DNA of 64,000 nucleotides. Origin: UBA4615 sp046046245 (GTDB taxonomy: Bacteria; Pseudomonadota; Gammaproteobacteria; Burkholderiales; Burkholderiaceae_E). How positions within the stretch are numbered: position 1 is the stretch's first letter; the number at the start of each line of letters is the position of its first letter. Below the pieces are notes generated by a model. It did not search any database and was not told the origin of the DNA. It worked only from the letters and a program-made list of their open reading frames with translations. Below are positions 1-7,726 of the stretch, piece by piece. The DNA lies in NCBI GenBank assembly GCA_046046245.1, contig JBJOKE010000069.1:16294-80293 (forward strand). Reading direction: 5' to 3'. The translations under genes were made by a program, and so were the position numbers.

Positions 1-33
1 GACGACGGCGCCCCGGCCTACCCGCTGCCCTGA
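1..33 (+). CDS. 3' end of an unidentified upstream CDS (partial)
   Basis: The first ten codons read DDGAPAYPLP and end at a TGA at 31-33. This is only the extreme C-terminus of a possible gene entering from the left edge. No function can be assigned, and the reading frame is a guess supported only by the in-frame stop and the 66-base gap before the next ribosome binding site. Confidence 0.3.
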   Translation, partial: DDGAPAYPLP

Positions 34-99
34 GCGGCCCCCGCTGCTAACCTGTCGGCAGTCCATCAGCAGGCGGCCGGACCGCCACGGAGGTGTCGG

Positions 100-915
100 A
101 TGACGATGAGCGCGCGCCAGCGGGCCTTCCGCGAGCAGTACCGGTCCAACATCAGCCCGCGCTACAACGGGCTCGTCCACGTCGCCGTCATCTACGCGGC
201 GGGCCTCGGCGCGATCGCGTGGTGCGCGGGCCGCCTGCAGGATGTCGGCTGGGAATGGCTGGTGATCCTGCCGGTGGCGCTGGCCGGCAACTTCGCGGAG
301 TGGGCGATGCACCGTCACGTGATGCACCGGAAGATCGACGTGTTCGCGCTGCGCGCGATCTACGACCGCCACACCCGCCAGCACCACCAGTACTTCACCG
401 ACAACGTGTGGACGATCGACACCGTCCGCGAGTTCCGGATCGTCTTCTTCCCGTGGCGGCTGCTGGCCGTGCTCGCCGTGCTGGGCACGCTGTTCGGCTG
501 GATCGCGTCGCTGCTGTGGAACGCGAACGCCGGCTACTTCGTCTTCATGACGATGGTGGGCCACTACCTCGTCTACGAGTTCATGCACTACTGCTGCCAC
601 GTGCCCGACAACGCGTTCGTGACACGGTTCCCGTTCGTCTCGACGATCCGGCGGCACCACACCTTCCACCACAACCAGGGGATCATGATGCACTACAACA
701 TGAACCTCACCTTCCCGGTGGCGGACTGGTTCATGAAGACCTCCGACCTCGACCGCGGCCTGGTCGGTACGCTGCTCAACGGCATGGACACGCGGTACGT
801 CCGCGAGGAACTCAAGCCGATCATCGCGCGGTTCCGCCACGACGACACGCGCGTGACGCTCGACGGTCCGCAGCTGACCGAGGACGAGCGGCGGGTGCTC
901 TCGCCCTCGGCATGA
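100..915 (+). CDS. Sterol desaturase / fatty acid hydroxylase family membrane protein
   Basis: This 271-residue protein carries the histidine clusters of the fatty acid hydroxylase superfamily, which bind a di-iron centre for O2-dependent hydroxylation or desaturation of lipids. Visible boxes are HRHVMH at residues 71-76, HTRQHH at 91-96, HYLVYEFMHYCCH at 155-167 and RRHHTFHHN at 184-192. Hydrophobic segments at about 25-65 and 118-150 fit an inner-membrane protein. A GGAGG at 89-93 precedes the ATG at 100; a second ATG lies two codons later. Substrate cannot be told from sequence. It stands alone on the plus strand, facing the DUF1254 gene. Confidence 0.85.
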   Translation: MTMSARQRAFREQYRSNISPRYNGLVHVAVIYAAGLGAIAWCAGRLQDVGWEWLVILPVALAGNFAEWAMHRHVMHRKIDVFALRAIYDRHTRQHHQYFTDNVWTIDTVREFRIVFFPWRLLAVLAVLGTLFGWIASLLWNANAGYFVFMTMVGHYLVYEFMHYCCHVPDNAFVTRFPFVSTIRRHHTFHHNQGIMMHYNMNLTFPVADWFMKTSDLDRGLVGTLLNGMDTRYVREELKPIIARFRHDDTRVTLDGPQLTEDERRVLSPSA

Positions 916-1018
916 CCGCGCGCGGGCCGGCCGCCGGGGCGAAGGCGCTCGACGCGTTGCCCGACACCATCGAGCCGTTCACGCGGGCGACGGTGTCGAC
1001 CGAGGTCCGAGCGCCCGC

Positions 1019-2473
1019 TCAGCGCACCACGTCGAGATCGGGCAATGCCCAGCGCTTCTCGAAGTACGGCTCGGTGGGACCGTACAGGCGGAAATAGGTG
1101 AACCAGCCCTTGCCGGGCACGGTCTGCACGAAGTTCGCGCCCGCGCCCGGCGGCGGCGTCGGACCGAAGTACAGGTCGACCGAGCCGTCCGCGTTCGTCG
1201 TGAGCCCGGCCTTGCGCGAGGAGATGTCGGCCGCCCCCTGCGGGGTCTGCAGCGGCGCACGGGTGACGTTGTCGTAGAGCGTGAACGACCAGAACTGCCT
1301 GACCGGCGCATCGGGCGGCACGCGCAGCCGGTAGGTCCGGCCGCCGTCGAGCCAGGCACCGGTGCGGTCGCGGGCGGTCTCCAGGTACACCTGGCCGAAG
1401 CCCACGGTGCGGCCCTGCATCCCCAGCGTGTTGCCGATCGCCTCGTAGAACCACGAGGCGCGCTCGTCGAGCTGCGAGAAGCCGCGGGCCTGCTGGTCGA
1501 GCTCGACCATGTTCGCGTACTCCCACTGCGTGCCCGCGAACACCGACGCGCCGGGGAAGCGCTTGGCGAAGGCGTTGGCCCGCGCCATCAGCTCGCCCAC
1601 CTTCGCGGCCTCGTCGAGGATCCTGCGCTGCCGGTCGGACGGCGCGAACGGCCGTCCCTTCTCGATGCCGAGCGAGCGCAGCATCGCGAGGAAGTAGCCG
1701 TCCCGCGCTTCCGGCGGCTCGGGATCGAGCACGTCGCGCAGCTGCCGGAAGTACTCGGCGTCGTTGGGCTGCCACGACGCCCACGGCCGTCCGGCGACCG
1801 GGATGTAGGACGTCGCCGCCGGCCGGGCCCGGTCCGCCCAGGCGTACAGGCGGTGCCGACGGACCGTCGCCTCGGCCTCGCGGATGTCCGCGGACAGGCC
1901 TCGCGAACCGAACCACACCTGGTTGCTCGGCGAGCGAACGACGATGTGACCCGGCGCCTGCACCCGCGGTCCGCCGGGCGGCAGGATCAGGTACTTGGCG
2001 CCCCGGCCCTTGTCGGGGCCGGTCTGGCCCATGTCGGTGACCGGACGCTGCCAGATGTCGTTGATTCCGCCTGCCGTCGCCCCGGGCGGGACCTCGACGA
2101 CGAGCGGGCCGCGCTCGGCGAGGTTCCAGAAGCTGAACGCATACAGCGTGGTGAGGTTGGGCGTGAGCATGCCCGCCTTGTCGGCGAGGCTCTGGTACAG
2201 CACGACCTCGCCGTCCTTCGCGCCGAAGCTGCGCAGGTGGGCCTGCCGCAGGCCATGGAAGCCGACCGCCGGCAGGCCCCACAGGTACAGCTGCGTGGCG
2301 CGCTGGAAGTCCATCTCGTCGTACAGCGTCTCGACCGCCGCCTTCGAGGGGAAACCGTTCTCCAGCTGCAGCGTGCCGAGCCGTGTCTCGACCGGCTGGG
2401 CCCGTGCGGACACGGCGCAAGACAGGATCGCGGCGGCGACGAGGGAAGCGGACAGGGAGGGACGCAGGGTCAT
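1019..2473 (-). CDS. DUF1254/DUF1214 exported protein
   Basis: A 484-residue protein beginning MTLRPSLSAS with a clear Sec signal peptide; cleavage is likely after ARA, near residue 25. The region after the signal peptide matches the DUF1254 pattern (LYLWGLPAVG, then NLTTLYAFSFWNL). The C-terminal part matches DUF1214, with FWSFTLYDN and a terminal GKGWFTYFRLYGP. These paired domains are found in secreted proteins of unknown biochemical role. I chose the ATG at 2473 because the signal peptide starts there; the frame stays open further upstream but that part does not look coding. It is divergent from the LysR gene, which may control it. Confidence 0.85.
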   Translation of the reverse strand: MTLRPSLSASLVAAAILSCAVSARAQPVETRLGTLQLENGFPSKAAVETLYDEMDFQRATQLYLWGLPAVGFHGLRQAHLRSFGAKDGEVVLYQSLADKAGMLTPNLTTLYAFSFWNLAERGPLVVEVPPGATAGGINDIWQRPVTDMGQTGPDKGRGAKYLILPPGGPRVQAPGHIVVRSPSNQVWFGSRGLSADIREAEATVRRHRLYAWADRARPAATSYIPVAGRPWASWQPNDAEYFRQLRDVLDPEPPEARDGYFLAMLRSLGIEKGRPFAPSDRQRRILDEAAKVGELMARANAFAKRFPGASVFAGTQWEYANMVELDQQARGFSQLDERASWFYEAIGNTLGMQGRTVGFGQVYLETARDRTGAWLDGGRTYRLRVPPDAPVRQFWSFTLYDNVTRAPLQTPQGAADISSRKAGLTTNADGSVDLYFGPTPPPGAGANFVQTVPGKGWFTYFRLYGPTEPYFEKRWALPDLDVVR

Positions 2474-2663
2474 GGCGGTCGGAGTCGTCGGGAGGATCGG
2501 GACAGGCCGGCCCGGGTCCGCCGGCAGGACGTCGCCTCGAACCTCCGGGGCGCCGCCGCGCTCGGGGTGTCGAGGATGAGGGGGCCGAGTCCATGGCGCA
2601 ATCTCATGTCCGATATGCTCACGATGCACGGGACGCATGGATCCCGCGCCTTCGGAGGCACCC

Positions 2664-3614
2664 TTGAACGTCGACCTCAGGCTGCTGCGCCAGGCCCTCG
2701 CGCTCGCCGAGCACCGCAGCTTCAGCCGGGCGGCCGAGGCGCTGGACATCTCGCAGCCCGCGTTGAGCCGCGCCATCAAGGAGCTCGAGACGCGGGTGGG
2801 CCTGCCGCTCTTCGACCGGCGCCGTTCGGGCCACGCGCCCACCGACTTCGGCCGCGTCTTCCTCGAGCATGCGAGCCACCTGATCGCCGGCGCCGACGAC
2901 CTGGACCGCGAGGTCGCGCAGGCCCGGGGCCTGGTCGCCGGCGGGCTCTCGATCGGCTTCGGTGCGTACGCGGCCGAACTGCTCGCCCCCGCGTGCGCAT
3001 CCCGCTTCGCGGCGACCCACCCCGGGATCCGCCTGCGGGTGCGCCAGGAGGTTCCGGTCGCGATCCCTCGCCTGCTGCGCTCACGGACGCTGGACCTCGC
3101 CGTCGCCGAGTCCAGCGTGCTCGCGGAGGACGAGGCGGTCGAGGAGATCGCCTCGCTCGCGCCGGTCCAGGGTCACGCGATCGTCCGCGCCGGGCACCCG
3201 CTGACCCGCAAGGCCCGTCCGACCATCGACGACCTGCTCGCCTATCCGTACGCGCAGGTGGTGATGCTGCCGCCGCGGGTCCTCAGGCCGATCCTCGCGG
3301 CACGCGGCAGCACGGCGACGTCGACCTTCCCCGCGCTCGAGTGTGCGTCCGTGGGGATGGCCACCCGGATCGTCGCGTCGACCGATGCCTTCACCTTCGC
3401 CTCGCTGGGCATGATCCGCGCCGACCTGCGCGACGGTCGGCTGGTACCGATCCTGCAGGCCGACTGGATGCGCACCGCGTGGAGCATCGTGCGGCTGCGC
3501 GGGCGCATCCCGCCGAACGCGGTCCGCGACATGGTCGACGTGATCCGCGAGGCCCACGACGCGCTGGCGCGCGAGGAAGCCGCGCTGAGCCGCGAGCGTC
3601 TCGGCGGGGCCTGA
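2664..3614 (+). CDS. LysR-family transcriptional regulator
   Basis: A 316-residue LysR regulator. The N-terminal winged helix-turn-helix is seen at about residues 3-62 (NVDLRLLRQALALAEHRSFS, then ISQPALSRAIKELE and LFDR). A periplasmic-binding-like effector domain follows from about residue 90. I prefer the TTG at 2664 as start: GGAGG at 2654-2658 lies five bases upstream, and LysR proteins usually begin just before this helix. An in-frame ATG at 2637 would add nine residues but has no Shine-Dalgarno sequence. It is divergent from the DUF1254 gene with under 200 bases between, a usual arrangement for a LysR regulator and its target. The ligand is unknown. Confidence 0.88.
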   Translation: MNVDLRLLRQALALAEHRSFSRAAEALDISQPALSRAIKELETRVGLPLFDRRRSGHAPTDFGRVFLEHASHLIAGADDLDREVAQARGLVAGGLSIGFGAYAAELLAPACASRFAATHPGIRLRVRQEVPVAIPRLLRSRTLDLAVAESSVLAEDEAVEEIASLAPVQGHAIVRAGHPLTRKARPTIDDLLAYPYAQVVMLPPRVLRPILAARGSTATSTFPALECASVGMATRIVASTDAFTFASLGMIRADLRDGRLVPILQADWMRTAWSIVRLRGRIPPNAVRDMVDVIREAHDALAREEAALSRERLGGA

Positions 3615-3870
3615 GGCCGATCCCGGGCGCCGCGAGCGACCCGATCTCCAGCGGCAGGTCGACGCGCTCGGGCGCGAGCATCGTGTTGAACGCGTGGTTC
3701 GCTGCCGTGGTCATGATCGACCGGGCGACGTCCTCCGAGGTGATCGGCCGGCAATCGTGGAAGGTCGCGTGTTGCGCCAGCTTCAGCAGCCGCGGGCGGC
3801 CGTCGTCCCGGAACGACCGGATCGCGGCGAGGTCGGGCCGCGGCGTCCGGAAGGGTCGATGCGCGGGGTC
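3615..3870 (-). pseudogene. Remnant of a peptide-type ABC transporter substrate-binding protein
   Basis: Read on the minus strand, this stretch between two real genes encodes a recognisable piece of an SBP_bac_5 protein: SFRDDGRPRLLKLA, then ATFHDCRPITSEDVA, then a degraded end containing APERVD. It aligns without stops to about residues 85-150 of the intact binding protein at 9704-11302 (SFQDDGRS, LLKLA, ATFHDGRPITSEDVA). By eye, 38 of about 53 aligned residues are identical. There is no start codon, signal peptide or C-terminal two thirds. Its left end abuts the LysR stop codon. It is best read as a decayed duplicate. The remaining 120 bases up to 3991 show nothing I can identify. Confidence 0.8.
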
Positions 3871-3991
3871 GATACGGGCCTTGCCGCGGACTGCGGGGCG
3901 GTCTCGGTCACGGCCGTCGCCGAGGTCATCGATGCGGCGTTCGCCGCGGTCGTCCTCGAGGCCGAGGCCGCGATGGCCGACCATCGGGCAC

Positions 3992-6514
3992 TCACGACCG
4001 CGCCGGTCCGCGTACGCGCAGGTTCGACGGGTCGTACCAGGCCGCCAGCTGCAGCGCGGCCGCGACCGGGCGGGCAGCGACCTCGACCTCGAAGCGACGC
4101 GCCGCGAGCGCCGCGGCGGTGATCGGCTCGTCGAGCCGCAGCCAGCCCATGCCGAGCGAGGCGCCCACCCGGTGCCCGTACGCGCCGCTGGTGACGAGGC
4201 CCACGACGCGGCCGTCGCACAGGATCGGCTCGTCGTGGTGGAGCAGCGCATCGGCGTCGTGCAGGCGGATCTGCACGAGCCGGCGGCGCGGCACGCCGGC
4301 CTCGCGCTGCCGCAGCAGCGCGTCGCGGCCGCGGAAACCGCCGGGCTTGTCCCAGGCGCAGGTGAACGCGAGGCCGGCCTCGATCGGCGTGTCCTCGACG
4401 CCGATGTCGTGGCCCCAGTGGCGGTAGCCCTTCTCGACGCGGCAGGCCGCCATCGCGTGGAAGCCCGCGTGCGCGAGGCCGTGCGCGGCACCGGCCTCGA
4501 GGAGCCGCTCGTACACGTGCACCGCGGACTCCGCGGGCACGTAGAGCTCCCAGCCGCGCTCGCCGACGTAGGTGATCCGGCTCGCGCGGACGATCGCGCA
4601 GCCGATCTCGATCTCGCGCGAGGTGGCGAACGGGAAGGCCGCGTCGTCGAGGCGTTCGCCGCTCGCGGCCTCGAGCACAGCGCGCGAGGCCGGTCCCATC
4701 AGCCCGAGCATCGGCAGCCCCGAGGTCACGTCGACGACCGAGCAGTGCGCGTCCGCCGGGATCGCCGCGCGCAGCCAGGCGGCGTCGCGCACCTGCGCGC
4801 CGGCCGAGGTCACCACGAGGAAGTCGTCTCCGGCGAGCCGCGTCACCGTGAGGTCGGCCTCGATGCCGCCCGCGTCGTTCAGCCACTGCGTGTAGACCAC
4901 GCGGCCGGGCGCGACGTCGACGTCCGCGGTGCCCAGGCGGTTCAGCACCGCGCAGGCATCGCGGCCGAGCACGCGCAGCTTCGCCATCGACGACTGGTCG
5001 AACAGCGCGCAGGCGTCGCGGACCGCGCGGCACTCGGCGGCCACGTGCGGGAACCAGTTCTCCCGGCCCCAGCTGTGCTCGTAGCGCGCCGGCGTGCCAG
5101 GCGGCGCGAACCAGTTGGCGCGCTCCCAGCCGGCGAGCTCGCCCATGCACGCGCCGGCGGCGAGCAGCCGGTCGTGGAAGGGGGTGCGCCGCGCGCCGCG
5201 CGCGGTCTCGGGCTGGCGCGTCGGCCAGTGCATCGCGTAGAGCAGCCCCAGGCTCTCGCGCGTGCGGTCGGCGAGGTAGGCGCGCGTGCCCTGCACCGGA
5301 TGCATCCGCAGCAGCTCGACGCCGGGCAGGTCCATCGGCACCCGCCGGTCGCGGATCCACTCGGCGAGCACCCGGCCCGCGCCGCCCGAGGACTGGATGC
5401 CGATCGAGTTGAAGCCCGCGGCGACGAACAGGTCGCGGACCTCGGCGGTCTCGCCGAGCAGGTAGCGGTCGTCGGGCGTGAAGCTCTCGGGCCCGTTGAA
5501 CCAGGTGGCGATGCCGGTGCGCGCCAGCACCGGCACGCGCTCGATCGCCTTCTCCAGCACCGGCTGGAAGTGGTCGAGGTCGTCGGGCAGCGCGTCGAAG
5601 CAGAAGTCGGCGGGGATGCCGCGCAGCGCCCAGGGCTTGGCCACCGGCTCGAACGCGCCCACCAGCAGCTTGCCCGCGTCCTCCTTGTAGTAGGCCCACT
5701 CGTCGGGCACGCGCAGCGTGGGCAGCCCCTTGGGCAGGCCCGGGATCGGCTCGGTGACGACGTAGAAGTGCTCGGCCGCCTGCAGCGCGAGGCGGATGCC
5801 GTGCGGCCGCAGCAGGAAGGCCGACCACATGCCGGCGGCGACCACCACCGTGCCCGCGCGCAGCACGCCGCGCGCGTCGCCCGCGAAGCGCCCGTCGCGG
5901 CCCGCGATCCGCCAGGACACGCCGGTCGCGCGTCCGCCCTCGACGAGCACCTCGTCGACCTCCACGCCCTCGAGCAGCCGCGCGCCCGCGTCGCGCGCGC
6001 CGCGGGCGAGCGCGAGCGTGGTGTCCACCGGATTGGTCTGGCCGTCGTTCGGCGTCCAGAGCCCGCCCGCCACGTCGCGGACATCGACCAGCGGATGGCG
6101 CTCGGCCACCTCGCGCGGGCTCAGCACCTGCGCCTCGACGCCGAACGAGCGCGCGCTCGACGCGGAGCGCTTCAGCTCCTCGAAGCGCTCGGCATCGAGC
6201 GCGACCGCGACCGAGCCGTTGCGCCGGAATCCGGTCGCCTGGCCGGTGCGCGCCTCGAGCGTGGCGAACAGCTCCGAGGTGTAGCGGGCGAGCTCGGTCA
6301 GGTTGCGCGTGGCGCGCAGCTGCGGCACCAGCCCGGCCGCGTGCCAGGTCGTGCCGCAGGTGAGCTGTCGGCGCTCGAGCAGCACCACGTCGCGGATGCC
6401 GAGCAGGCCGAGGTGGTAGGCGATCGACACGCCGACGATGCCGCCGCCGACGATCACGACCTCGGCGCGGTCGGGCGGCTGAGGGACGGCGGTCGTCGGA
6501 TCGGGTGCGTTCAT
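3992..6514 (-). CDS. GcvT-fused FAD-dependent oxidoreductase (dimethylglycine/sarcosine dehydrogenase-like)
   Basis: An 840-residue two-part enzyme. Residues ~18-385 form a DAO-type flavin domain with the dinucleotide motif GGGIVG at 23-28 and the TWHAAGL motif. In characterised dimethylglycine and sarcosine dehydrogenases the histidine of that motif is reported to carry covalent FAD. From ~445 to the end it matches the folate-binding GcvT domain plus its C-terminal barrel (ending GASLGMGWLRLDEPI). Family members oxidise N-methyl amines and pass the one-carbon unit to tetrahydrofolate. The ATG at 6514 is chosen because the flavin fold starts directly after it. It is divergent from the glxA-type regulator, so an N-methylated substrate is likely, but the exact one is unknown. 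Confidence 0.85.
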   Translation of the reverse strand: MNAPDPTTAVPQPPDRAEVVIVGGGIVGVSIAYHLGLLGIRDVVLLERRQLTCGTTWHAAGLVPQLRATRNLTELARYTSELFATLEARTGQATGFRRNGSVAVALDAERFEELKRSASSARSFGVEAQVLSPREVAERHPLVDVRDVAGGLWTPNDGQTNPVDTTLALARGARDAGARLLEGVEVDEVLVEGGRATGVSWRIAGRDGRFAGDARGVLRAGTVVVAAGMWSAFLLRPHGIRLALQAAEHFYVVTEPIPGLPKGLPTLRVPDEWAYYKEDAGKLLVGAFEPVAKPWALRGIPADFCFDALPDDLDHFQPVLEKAIERVPVLARTGIATWFNGPESFTPDDRYLLGETAEVRDLFVAAGFNSIGIQSSGGAGRVLAEWIRDRRVPMDLPGVELLRMHPVQGTRAYLADRTRESLGLLYAMHWPTRQPETARGARRTPFHDRLLAAGACMGELAGWERANWFAPPGTPARYEHSWGRENWFPHVAAECRAVRDACALFDQSSMAKLRVLGRDACAVLNRLGTADVDVAPGRVVYTQWLNDAGGIEADLTVTRLAGDDFLVVTSAGAQVRDAAWLRAAIPADAHCSVVDVTSGLPMLGLMGPASRAVLEAASGERLDDAAFPFATSREIEIGCAIVRASRITYVGERGWELYVPAESAVHVYERLLEAGAAHGLAHAGFHAMAACRVEKGYRHWGHDIGVEDTPIEAGLAFTCAWDKPGGFRGRDALLRQREAGVPRRRLVQIRLHDADALLHHDEPILCDGRVVGLVTSGAYGHRVGASLGMGWLRLDEPITAAALAARRFEVEVAARPVAAALQLAAWYDPSNLRVRGPARS

Positions 6515-6583
6515 GCGGGGCGTGGCGCGGGCGGGTCCCGGGATTGTTCCGCGCGGGTGCCGGGCCGCATGGTCGCCATCCGC

Positions 6584-6609
6584 CATCGGATTGACTTTCC
6601 CCGCCATCG
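6584..6609 (-). promoter_or_regulatory. Putative operator, copy 1 of a 26-bp shared motif
   Basis: On the minus strand this reads CGATGGCGGG, eight variable bases, then ATCCGATG. The same two blocks with the same eight-base gap occur at 7638-7663. It sits in the 110-base gap between the GcvT-fused oxidoreductase and the glxA-type regulator, and overlaps the -35 and spacer of the predicted regulator promoter. That position would suit autoregulation. Confidence 0.5.
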
Positions 6610-6618
6610 CCCGATACT
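6591..6618 (+). promoter_or_regulatory. Predicted promoter of the GlxA-type regulator; transcript probably leaderless
   Basis: TTGACT (6591-6596) and GATACT (6613-6618) are separated by 16 bases and resemble sigma-70 -35 and -10 elements. The ATG at 6625 is only six bases beyond the -10, so a transcript would start at or next to the start codon. No Shine-Dalgarno sequence precedes that ATG. Confidence 0.5.
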
Positions 6619-6624
6619 GCGGCG

Positions 6625-7635
6625 ATGTCCGCGTCGCCGCACGACCCCGCCCCGCGGCCGCTGCTGCGCAACCCGATCGGCTTCCTGCTGGTGCCCGAAT
6701 TCGCGGTGATCGCGCTCGCGTCGGCGATCGAGCCGCTGCGGATCGCCAACCGCTACCTCGCCGAGCCCTACCGCTGGGCGCTGCTGTCTGCCGACGGCCG
6801 CCCGGTCGCCGACGACAACGGCATCCCGATCCAGCCGCACGGATCGATCGCGTCGGCGGGTACCCTCGGCACCGCGATCCTGTGCGCCGACGTGCGACCC
6901 GAGCGCTTCTACACGCGTGCGATGCGAAGCTGGCTGCACGCGCTCGACCGCTCGGGCGCCACGCTCGGCGCGCTCGACACCGGCGTGTTCCTGCTCGCCC
7001 GCGCGGGCCTGCTCGACGGCTGCCGCGTGACGACGCACTGGGAGGTGATCGACGCGTTCCGCGAGCGCTTCCCGCAGATCGCGGTCTCGCAGACGCTGTT
7101 CGAGACCGGCCCCGGTCGCATGACCTGCGCCGGCGGCACCGCGGCCCTCGACATGATGCTCAACGCGATCGCGGCCGACCACGGCCCGGCGCTCGCGAAC
7201 CGGGTCGCCGAGCACTGCCTGCACGACCGGATCCGCAGCGGTAACGCGGCACAGCGGATGGCGCTGCCGCTGCGCACGCGCATCCACCATCCGCGGCTGG
7301 CCGACGCGGTCCAGCTCCTCGAGCGCACGCTCGACCGGCCGGTGCCGGTCGACGAGCTCGCGGCGCATGCGCGACTGTCCTCGCGCCAGCTGCTGCGCCT
7401 GTTCGCGCAGCATCTCGCCGAAGGACCGGCCCAGTACCACCGCCGGCTGCGGCTCGAGCAGGCCCGCACGCTGCTGCGCACCGCGTCGATGACGGTGACC
7501 GATGCGGCGGTCGCGGTCGGCTTCGAGTCGGTCGCGCACTTCTGCCGCGCCTACCGCGCGCAGTACGGCCGCCCGCCCGGCGAGGACCGGCGCGGCGACG
7601 GGCCGGCGCGTCCGCTGCTGCGCGACGCACGCTGA
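6625..7635 (+). CDS. GlxA-family transcriptional regulator (DJ-1/PfpI plus AraC HTH)
   Basis: A 336-residue regulator with an N-terminal DJ-1/PfpI-like sensor domain (~residues 15-185, starting IGFLLVPEFAVIALASAIEP) and a C-terminal AraC double helix-turn-helix (~225-320; RLSSRQLLRLFAQH-type and VTDAAVAVGFESVAHFCRAY). Known members of this group, such as GbdR, SouR and CdhR, respond to glycine betaine, dimethylglycine, sarcosine or carnitine. The adjacent divergent dimethylglycine-dehydrogenase-like gene fits that theme. The C-terminus is intact. Activation of the divergent oxidoreductase gene and of the downstream amidohydrolase is inferred from a shared 26-bp motif. Confidence 0.9.
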   Translation: MSASPHDPAPRPLLRNPIGFLLVPEFAVIALASAIEPLRIANRYLAEPYRWALLSADGRPVADDNGIPIQPHGSIASAGTLGTAILCADVRPERFYTRAMRSWLHALDRSGATLGALDTGVFLLARAGLLDGCRVTTHWEVIDAFRERFPQIAVSQTLFETGPGRMTCAGGTAALDMMLNAIAADHGPALANRVAEHCLHDRIRSGNAAQRMALPLRTRIHHPRLADAVQLLERTLDRPVPVDELAAHARLSSRQLLRLFAQHLAEGPAQYHRRLRLEQARTLLRTASMTVTDAAVAVGFESVAHFCRAYRAQYGRPPGEDRRGDGPARPLLRDAR

Positions 7636-7637
7636 GC

Positions 7638-7663
7638 CGATGGCGGGAAACCGCCATCCGATG
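7638..7663 (+). promoter_or_regulatory. Putative operator, copy 2 of the 26-bp shared motif
   Basis: This site reads CGATGGCGGG, AAACCGCC, ATCCGATG on the plus strand. The outer blocks are identical to the site at 6584-6609. Inside it is a perfect inverted repeat, TGGCGG-GAAA-CCGCCA (7641-7656). It begins two bases after the regulator's stop codon and ends about 63 bases before the amidohydrolase start. Confidence 0.5.
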
Positions 7664-7726
7664 TCGCTTGCGGTCAACGCCGCGGGCCGCCCGCGCCCCA
7701 AGATCCTGCCGTTCAGGGAGCCTCAC

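Noticed and set aside
3871..3991. Possible small plus-strand ORF (VIDAAFAAVVLEAEAAM)
   Set aside because: No ribosome binding site or family similarity; it runs into the antisense of the GcvT-type gene and is not supported.
1853..6709. Very long open frame on the plus strand opposite the DUF1254 and GcvT-type genes
   Set aside because: It is a GC-rich antisense frame; its translation is Arg/Ala/Gly-rich with no domain, while the opposite strand encodes clear protein families.
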